Source: Gammaproteobacteria bacterium
GTDB taxonomy: Bacteria; Pseudomonadota; Gammaproteobacteria; UBA6429; Thiohalophilaceae
Assembly (NCBI GenBank): GCA_029882235.1
Contig: JAOULB010000044.1
Span: 1 to 10,193 of the forward strand
DNA: 10,193 nucleotides
Direction of reading: 5' to 3'
Position numbers and translations under genes: made by a program. This document shows, one piece after another, positions 6,365 to 10,193 of the stretch. Below the pieces are notes generated by a model. The model ran no database searches. It was not told the origin of the DNA and saw nothing but the letters and a program-made list of their open reading frames with translations. The stretch's first letter is position 1. Every line of letters begins with the position of its first letter.

Positions 6365-6865
6365 TTAACCCGGTGCATCTCCAATGGATAAATCAGGGAA
6401 CAATTCAGCCTCAATAATTGAGCCTTCCTGTGTCGTGTGGAATGACCTGACGGCGTCCATAATCTTGATCAAAGTGTCATAAGGTGTGGTTTGCTGCGAT
6501 AAAATGGTTGCTGCCGTTTTCTTTGGATAGCCTGCTTTGACCTGTTGTATCGTTTTCGAAAGCAACATGAAATCAGGCTGGCCATCACGCGGTGAAATTT
6601 TTCGTAAAATTTTATTCCCATTAACTACGAGTATGGTTTTATCACGGACAACAATTTTTAAATTAAATGTTGGTTTTTTCTTATTCGACTTATTACTGCT
6701 TTCTGAAGTCGGCAAATTCAGCTCAAGGATCGATAGATGTGTAAACACCGCCGTCATCAACAGAAACGGTACCAGAATCACCATCAGATTCAGGAAGGCA
6801 GTGATATTAAGCGCTGTTGCCTCAGGAGAGGACTTGCGCAAATGACGACGCCTAACTCTAGCCAT
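6365..6865 (-). CDS. ExbD/TolR-family protein, copy 1, with Asn at the proton site (166 aa)
   Basis: The architecture is ExbD-like: basic N-terminus (R-V-R-R-R-H), one transmembrane helix (~20-42) and a periplasmic domain (~66-160) ending in T-P-Y-D-T-L-I-K-I-M. The helix reads L-N-I-T-A-F-L-N-L-M-V-I-L-V-P-F-L-L and aligns without gaps with ExbD2. Asn26 (codon AAT at 6790-6788) faces Asp31 of ExbD2. That Asp is the proton carrier of the family, and its change to Asn abolishes function in studied ExbD and TolR proteins. Copy 1 is therefore predicted not to relay protons itself and to act structurally or as one half of a heterodimer. Its ATG overlaps the end of the ExbB-type gene by 8 bp, and no good ribosome site is seen, so it is translationally coupled. 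Confidence 0.92.
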   Translation of the reverse strand: MARVRRRHLRKSSPEATALNITAFLNLMVILVPFLLMTAVFTHLSILELNLPTSESSNKSNKKKPTFNLKIVVRDKTILVVNGNKILRKISPRDGQPDFMLLSKTIQQVKAGYPKKTAATILSQQTTPYDTLIKIMDAVRSFHTTQEGSIIEAELFPDLSIGDAPG

Positions 6866-7496
6866 TACTTGATTTACGTTGCAACATCAGGTTGACAAAC
6901 TTAACGGTCGCCATTTCCAGGCTATCGACAATTTCTGTCGTCTTGGTTTGCAGAACCGCATAAATCAATAGCAGCGGGATTGCCGCCATCAGACCAAAGG
7001 CCGTGGTGTTCATTGCTACCGAGATACTGGTGGAGAGAATTTCTGCCTTCATGGCGGGGTCGACCTGAGCAACCGCAGTAAAGGCCTTAATCAGACCGAT
7101 AATAGTCCCCAGCAGGCCAAGCAGGGTGGCGATATTGGCAAAGGTCGCGAGATAATGTGTGCGCTTTTCCAGTCGCGGAATGGCTTCCATCATGCTTTCT
7201 TCCATTGCCGCTTCGATATCATCGCGATTGGGGGCAGATTTATAACGCGCCAGTCCCTGACCAAGCATGCGGCTGACCGCCTTATTCGACTTGGCAGTGA
7301 TGTTATAAGCCGATTGAAAGTCACCCTTCTGAATCAATGGCAACAATTGAGAGAGTAATCTTCGATTGCCCATTTTAGATGCTGTCAGATATATATAGCG
7401 CTCGATGGCGATGGCCAGTCCAATCGCAAATACGATCATAATGGGGTACATAAATGGCCCCCCATCCTGGAAAAAACTTACTACGCTTGCATACAT
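6858..7496 (-). CDS. ExbB/TolQ/MotA-family motor protein (212 aa)
   Basis: Three transmembrane segments at about 16-33, 116-138 and 158-182 surround a cytoplasmic loop, the standard ExbB/TolQ topology. The second helix contains the conserved L-A-T-F-A-N-I-A-T-L-L-G-L-L-G-T-I-I-G-L-I, with the third carrying M-N-T-T-A-F-G-L-M-A-A-I-P. These Thr residues line the proton path and face the ExbD Asp in known structures. Length is normal for the family. The protein should form the inner-membrane pentamer around an ExbD dimer. The gene has the strongest ribosome site of the motor set and is separated by 116 bp from the small secreted protein gene upstream. It overlaps ExbD1 by 8 bp. Whether it serves Ton-like transport, Tol-like envelope constriction or gliding-type motility cannot be told from sequence. 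Confidence 0.94.
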   Translation of the reverse strand: MYASVVSFFQDGGPFMYPIMIVFAIGLAIAIERYIYLTASKMGNRRLLSQLLPLIQKGDFQSAYNITAKSNKAVSRMLGQGLARYKSAPNRDDIEAAMEESMMEAIPRLEKRTHYLATFANIATLLGLLGTIIGLIKAFTAVAQVDPAMKAEILSTSISVAMNTTAFGLMAAIPLLLIYAVLQTKTTEIVDSLEMATVKFVNLMLQRKSSNG

Positions 7497-7500
7497 GTTT

Positions 7501-7507
7501 CTCTCCT
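7501..7507 (-). promoter_or_regulatory. Strong ribosome binding site of the ExbB-type gene
   Basis: AGGAGAG lies 4 bp before the ATG at 7496-7494 on the - strand. It is markedly better than the sites of both ExbD genes, which fits more ExbB than ExbD being made, as the known 5:2 complexes require. Confidence 0.75.
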
Positions 7508-7543
7508 GAGGTAAATATGTTTGCCTGAAATTATTTTATTTTG

Positions 7544-7560
7544 GCGGATTCAGGATCCGC
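7544..7560 (-). other. GC-rich intercistronic hairpin
   Basis: On the - strand GCGGAT-CCTGA-ATCCGC forms a 6-bp stem with a 5-base loop in the 116-bp gap between the 95-residue protein and the ExbB-type gene. It is followed by an A-rich stretch (CAAAATAAAATAA), not a U-tract, so it is not a standard terminator. It could protect or process the operon mRNA and set motor protein ratios. Confidence 0.45.
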
Positions 7561-7612
7561 GAAATCTTTGTAATTAATGGCCAATGTATTGAGCCAGAAT
7601 ACTGATTACCGT

Positions 7613-7900
7613 TTACTGGTTCTCAGTTTCTGGATTTGCCGCATTAGTCATACTCTGATAATACTCAATTTTACGTCGGAAAACATTCCGGTCAATCGGT
7701 ACCAGTGCGTCGTCGATCAGACTCTCCAGTGGCGGCTCACTTAAGTCAGGTAATTCGGATTTTTTCCATGGCACGATATAGAGTACCTTGGGTAACTCCT
7801 GGTTACCAATCACGGCTGTACCCTGCATAATAATTCTTTCTCTCGCCTGTGCAACACTTACGAGGCCAACAAGGCAAAGGCATAGCAATAACTTTTTCAT
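7613..7900 (-). CDS. Small secreted protein of unknown function in the motor operon (95 aa)
   Basis: The start is ATG 7900-7898, forming an ATGA overlap with the stop of the TPR lipoprotein gene, with AAAGGAG (7914-7908) 7 bp upstream. A longer in-frame reading from 7960 lies inside the preceding gene and is rejected. A signal peptide (residues 1-19, M-K-K-L-L-L-C-L-C, ending V-A-Q-A) sends it to the periplasm. The mature part (~76 residues) has one short hydrophobic stretch (P-K-V-L-Y-I-V-P-W-K-K) and an acidic-proline section (L-P-D-L-S-E-P-P-L-E), with no cysteine after the signal. I do not recognise a family. Its tight coupling to the TPR lipoprotein and its place just ahead of ExbB suggest an accessory part of the motor. 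Confidence 0.83.
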   Translation of the reverse strand: MKKLLLCLCLVGLVSVAQARERIIMQGTAVIGNQELPKVLYIVPWKKSELPDLSEPPLESLIDDALVPIDRNVFRRKIEYYQSMTNAANPETENQ

Positions 7901-8496
7901 CCCTTCTCTCCTTTCGGTTTGTTCTCTGCCGTATCGCGGCGTTTTAGATCGACGATCCATTTCTCGACCATTTTGTCACTGTCGTCGGTAATATCCTGAT
8001 AGCGCTGGTAGTGTTTAAGCGCCATTTGCATATCGAATAAATACAGGTCATACAAAATGCCAATATTAAGATGGGCGAAGGCATAGTCGTCATCAATTTT
8101 CAGGGCGGCTTGATAGGCCTTTTTTGAGTCTTCAAAGCGCCCGAGATGGCGATAGGCAATACCCAGATAGTTATGCGTCATCGGGTTTGCAGGATTGAGT
8201 TCAATGGACTTGGTTAAACTGCTTTCGGCCTGATCAAACTTGTTGAGCTTGATATAAATCATTCCTATATTGGCATGTGCGCCGGCCAGCTTAGGGTATT
8301 TTTTAATGAGTTGTTTAAACTGAGCCAGCGCCGTTGTCGTCTTTTTCGCCTTCATGCTGGCCAGTGCCTTTGCATATTCGCGTTCAGCATTGGCGGGTAT
8401 GTCCGGAGTGTTGATGGTTGGTGCACCACCACAGGCTGCCAGTGTGACTGACAGAAACAGAGCGAGGCCGGTATTATTAATGAATGGCTTCAACAT
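7897..8496 (-). CDS. TPR lipoprotein (199 aa)
   Basis: The signal peptide M-L-K-P then a hydrophobic run ends in the lipobox L-A-A-C with Cys22, followed by G-G. The absence of Asp at +2 suggests outer-membrane sorting. Four tetratricopeptide repeats follow at about 38-71, 72-105, 106-139 and 140-171, with clear repeats such as A-G-A-H-A-N-I-G-M-I-Y and H-N-Y-L-G-I-A-Y-R-H-L-G-R. The C-terminus is charged and Lys-rich. TPRs bind proteins, so this is a likely periplasmic scaffold for the motor. The start at 8496 gives a normal lipoprotein signal length with a GAGTGAG-like site, and it overlaps the upstream TPR gene by 20 bp. An in-frame ATG at 8523 adds nine residues but has no ribosome site. 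Confidence 0.88.
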   Translation of the reverse strand: MLKPFINNTGLALFLSVTLAACGGAPTINTPDIPANAEREYAKALASMKAKKTTTALAQFKQLIKKYPKLAGAHANIGMIYIKLNKFDQAESSLTKSIELNPANPMTHNYLGIAYRHLGRFEDSKKAYQAALKIDDDYAFAHLNIGILYDLYLFDMQMALKHYQRYQDITDDSDKMVEKWIVDLKRRDTAENKPKGEKG

Positions 8497-10193
8497 AGGG
8501 CTCACTCTTTTCAGTCTTGGCATAACGTATGGGTTGTAATTCTTCTAACTGTTTCAAACTATTTTTAACCCATTTATCATAAATTCCCTGCTTAACAAAT
8601 TCGGTGTTGGCGATATGAATATCAATCGCCTTTTCTTCAAATGGGAAGGCCTGTTCTTCCAGTAATAGATTATATTGTTCCTTTTCAATCGCAGACAGCC
8701 CTTTTGGACGCTGTGACTTCATCAGGGAACGTGAAAAGTCGTGATAAACCTCAGCAATATGATAGGTGGCCGAAGTAGAAACATCGGCAACTTTATACTT
8801 CATCGCATTCTTGTAGGCGAGAATCGTTTTTTCCATCAGGCGTTTTTTCTTCTTCAAACTTTTCTTTAATGGGATTTTTAACGGTGTTTTACGATAACTG
8901 GCCATCAGTGGATAGGCCATGGTTAAAGTAGCCTGTGCAGCCAGGAAGCGTGTGCGATCGGTGTTGGCTGTTTTTGCCTGTTTTTCAGCCTGAATGGTTT
9001 CCTTTAACCAGTAAATCTGTTCGCGTGGCTGCTTCGCTGATTTGTAATACATCGCTAGCTGATAGCGCGCCTCGATAGACTCAGGATATTTACGTGGGAA
9101 TTTTTTGATATAGTTTTTATAAATCGTCGCAGCCTTTTTACCCTGACCACTATCCTGATAAAGACCCGCGGCTTCCCATAGACGTGCCTGTCGGTACGCG
9201 GTGTTCTTGCCTGGTAAACTGGCCATGCGTTCAATTTCTTTTGCCGCCTTAAGTTTCTGTCCTGTTTGCGAAAAGATGTAAGCCAGCTTTTCGGTTACAC
9301 CCAGTTGCAGTTTTTTCTGTTTTGGATAGCGGCGTCTAAATTTATTCAGTACATCTTCAGCTTTTTTGAAGTCTTTTTGTTCAATCAAAACGGTTGCCGC
9401 ATCATATTCGGCATTAATCCGCATTGTAGAATTTGGCGTTGCGTGGGATAAACGTAAGAAATGATGCGCTGCCATTTTCAGGTCGCCATCGGCTTTACTT
9501 TTTTCGCCTTGTTTATAAATGGAAGCGGCCAGACGACTTTCGATTTTCTTATGATGCTTTGTACGCTTAACTTTAATTGCAAGCAGTTTGCTGTAAGCAG
9601 TTTCGGCACCAACATAATCTTTTTGATCAAATTTGGCATGGCCAATGATGCTGTAGGCGACCAGATCGAGTTTTTTGTTTTTATTACTGGCGACCAGTAC
9701 ACGTTCAGCTGTCGCAATAGCGGCGGGATAGTCACGCATAGTGTAAAGTTGTTCAGCGGTGTTACTGAGTACTGAGGCAAGGCGCTGATCATGAGGGAAA
9801 CGTTCCCCGAAGCGTAAGGCACTAATCGTGTTTTTCTTACGTAAGTCAGCAAGAGCCGTTTTGTTTTTAAGATTTAACTTAATTAGCTTGGTATAGGTTA
9901 ACAGCGCAGCATAAGCACTTTCCGCACTCTTGGGGTGTTGTGGATAGTCATAGGCCGCCTTTTCAAACTCGACCACGGCACGATTATATTGACGAGTTTC
10001 GTTATAGGCCTCAGCCAGCAGGAAGTTGATCTTTACTGTGTTGGCTTCAGTTGGGAAGGCTTTGATATATGTGTCATACCAGGCGATCGCCTTACGATAA
10101 CTCTCTAACTTCTGGTTTTTCTTCTGAGTCTTTCTGGCCACGGCATGATAATGCTGTGCTAACTCGGCCAGATGTTTTTGTAGTAAAGGTTTT
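8477..10193 (-). CDS. Large TPR-repeat protein, N-terminus outside window (at least 571 aa)
   Basis: The frame is open to the right edge, so the start is missing. The GTG at 10141 is an internal Val, with 17 further in-frame codons visible before the edge. The visible part is mostly degenerate TPR-like helical pairs through about residue 420, for example Y-R-K-A-I-A-W-Y-D-T-Y-I-K-A-F-P and E-A-Y-N-E-T-R-Q-Y-N-R-A-V-V-E-F-E-K-A. The repeats are very Lys-rich. The last ~120 residues differ: L-L-E-E-Q-A-F-P-F-E-E-K-A-I-D-I-H, then G-I-Y-D-K-W-V-K-N-S-L and a P-I-R-Y-A-K end, which looks like a conserved capping domain. The stop TAA (8479-8477) overlaps the TPR lipoprotein gene. Location is probably periplasmic by association, but the signal peptide cannot be seen. 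It is likely a scaffold of the ExbB-ExbD-TonB-like system. Confidence 0.88.
   Translation of the reverse strand, partial: KPLLQKHLAELAQHYHAVARKTQKKNQKLESYRKAIAWYDTYIKAFPTEANTVKINFLLAEAYNETRQYNRAVVEFEKAAYDYPQHPKSAESAYAALLTYTKLIKLNLKNKTALADLRKKNTISALRFGERFPHDQRLASVLSNTAEQLYTMRDYPAAIATAERVLVASNKNKKLDLVAYSIIGHAKFDQKDYVGAETAYSKLLAIKVKRTKHHKKIESRLAASIYKQGEKSKADGDLKMAAHHFLRLSHATPNSTMRINAEYDAATVLIEQKDFKKAEDVLNKFRRRYPKQKKLQLGVTEKLAYIFSQTGQKLKAAKEIERMASLPGKNTAYRQARLWEAAGLYQDSGQGKKAATIYKNYIKKFPRKYPESIEARYQLAMYYKSAKQPREQIYWLKETIQAEKQAKTANTDRTRFLAAQATLTMAYPLMASYRKTPLKIPLKKSLKKKKRLMEKTILAYKNAMKYKVADVSTSATYHIAEVYHDFSRSLMKSQRPKGLSAIEKEQYNLLLEEQAFPFEEKAIDIHIANTEFVKQGIYDKWVKNSLKQLEELQPIRYAKTEKSEPYVEAIH

Noticed and set aside
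7613..7960. A 115-residue version of the small secreted protein
   Set aside because: The extra 20 residues are out-of-frame reading of the TPR lipoprotein's end. The start at 7900 has the ribosome site and signal peptide.
9461..9775. A 104-codon + strand frame inside the large TPR gene
   Set aside because: It is a shadow frame: no ribosome site, no recognisable domain, and it is fully covered by well-formed TPR coding sequence on the other strand.

Overview
The window looks like chromosomal DNA of a moderately AT-rich gammaproteobacterium. The reasons are family-level: paired ExbD proteins beside an AgmX/TonB-type protein, a lipoprotein with a classical lipobox, a DUF2914 protein and a perfect CRP-type operator. 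I cannot name the genus. There are no RNA genes, insertion sequences, integrase genes or CRISPR arrays. All genes are intact except the two cut by the window edges.

Layout, left to right. (1) Positions 1-230 (+) hold the C-terminal end of a class III adenylate/guanylate cyclase. It converges on, and overlaps by 8 bp, a small acidic protein of unknown function (223-618, -). (2) A 300-bp divergent intergenic region (619-918) precedes a two-gene + strand unit: a membrane-anchored NERD-domain protein (919-1521) and a secreted DUF2914 protein with a TTG start (1557-1955). (3) From 10193 down to 1962 everything is on the - strand. In transcription order: a large TPR protein (start outside the window), a TPR lipoprotein, a 95-residue secreted protein, an ExbB/TolQ/MotA-type protein, two ExbD/TolR-type proteins, a TonB-like protein with an AgmX/PglI-type C-terminal domain, and, after a 184-bp regulatory gap, a 942-residue protein with two cyclic-nucleotide-binding domains, a rhodanese domain, a long coiled coil and a C-terminal membrane anchor.

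Working model (inference): the ExbB-ExbD1-ExbD2-TonB-like set is a proton-motive-force-driven inner-membrane motor. It would push on the cell envelope through the TonB-like arm and the TPR proteins, much as the Myxococcus Agl/Glt gliding motor and the Ton and Tol systems do. The gene after the motor operon encodes a membrane-anchored cyclic-nucleotide receptor. Its upstream region carries a perfect TGTGA-N6-TCACA operator placed like a class II CRP-activated promoter, and a nucleotidyl cyclase gene lies about 1.7 kb beyond the gene's 3' end. Together these suggest an envelope motor coupled to cyclic-nucleotide signalling.

The most specific anomaly is in the motor. ExbD1 has Asn at the transmembrane position where ExbD2, and the family generally, has the proton-carrying Asp. 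This predicts an asymmetric ExbD1/ExbD2 heterodimer with one protonatable site.
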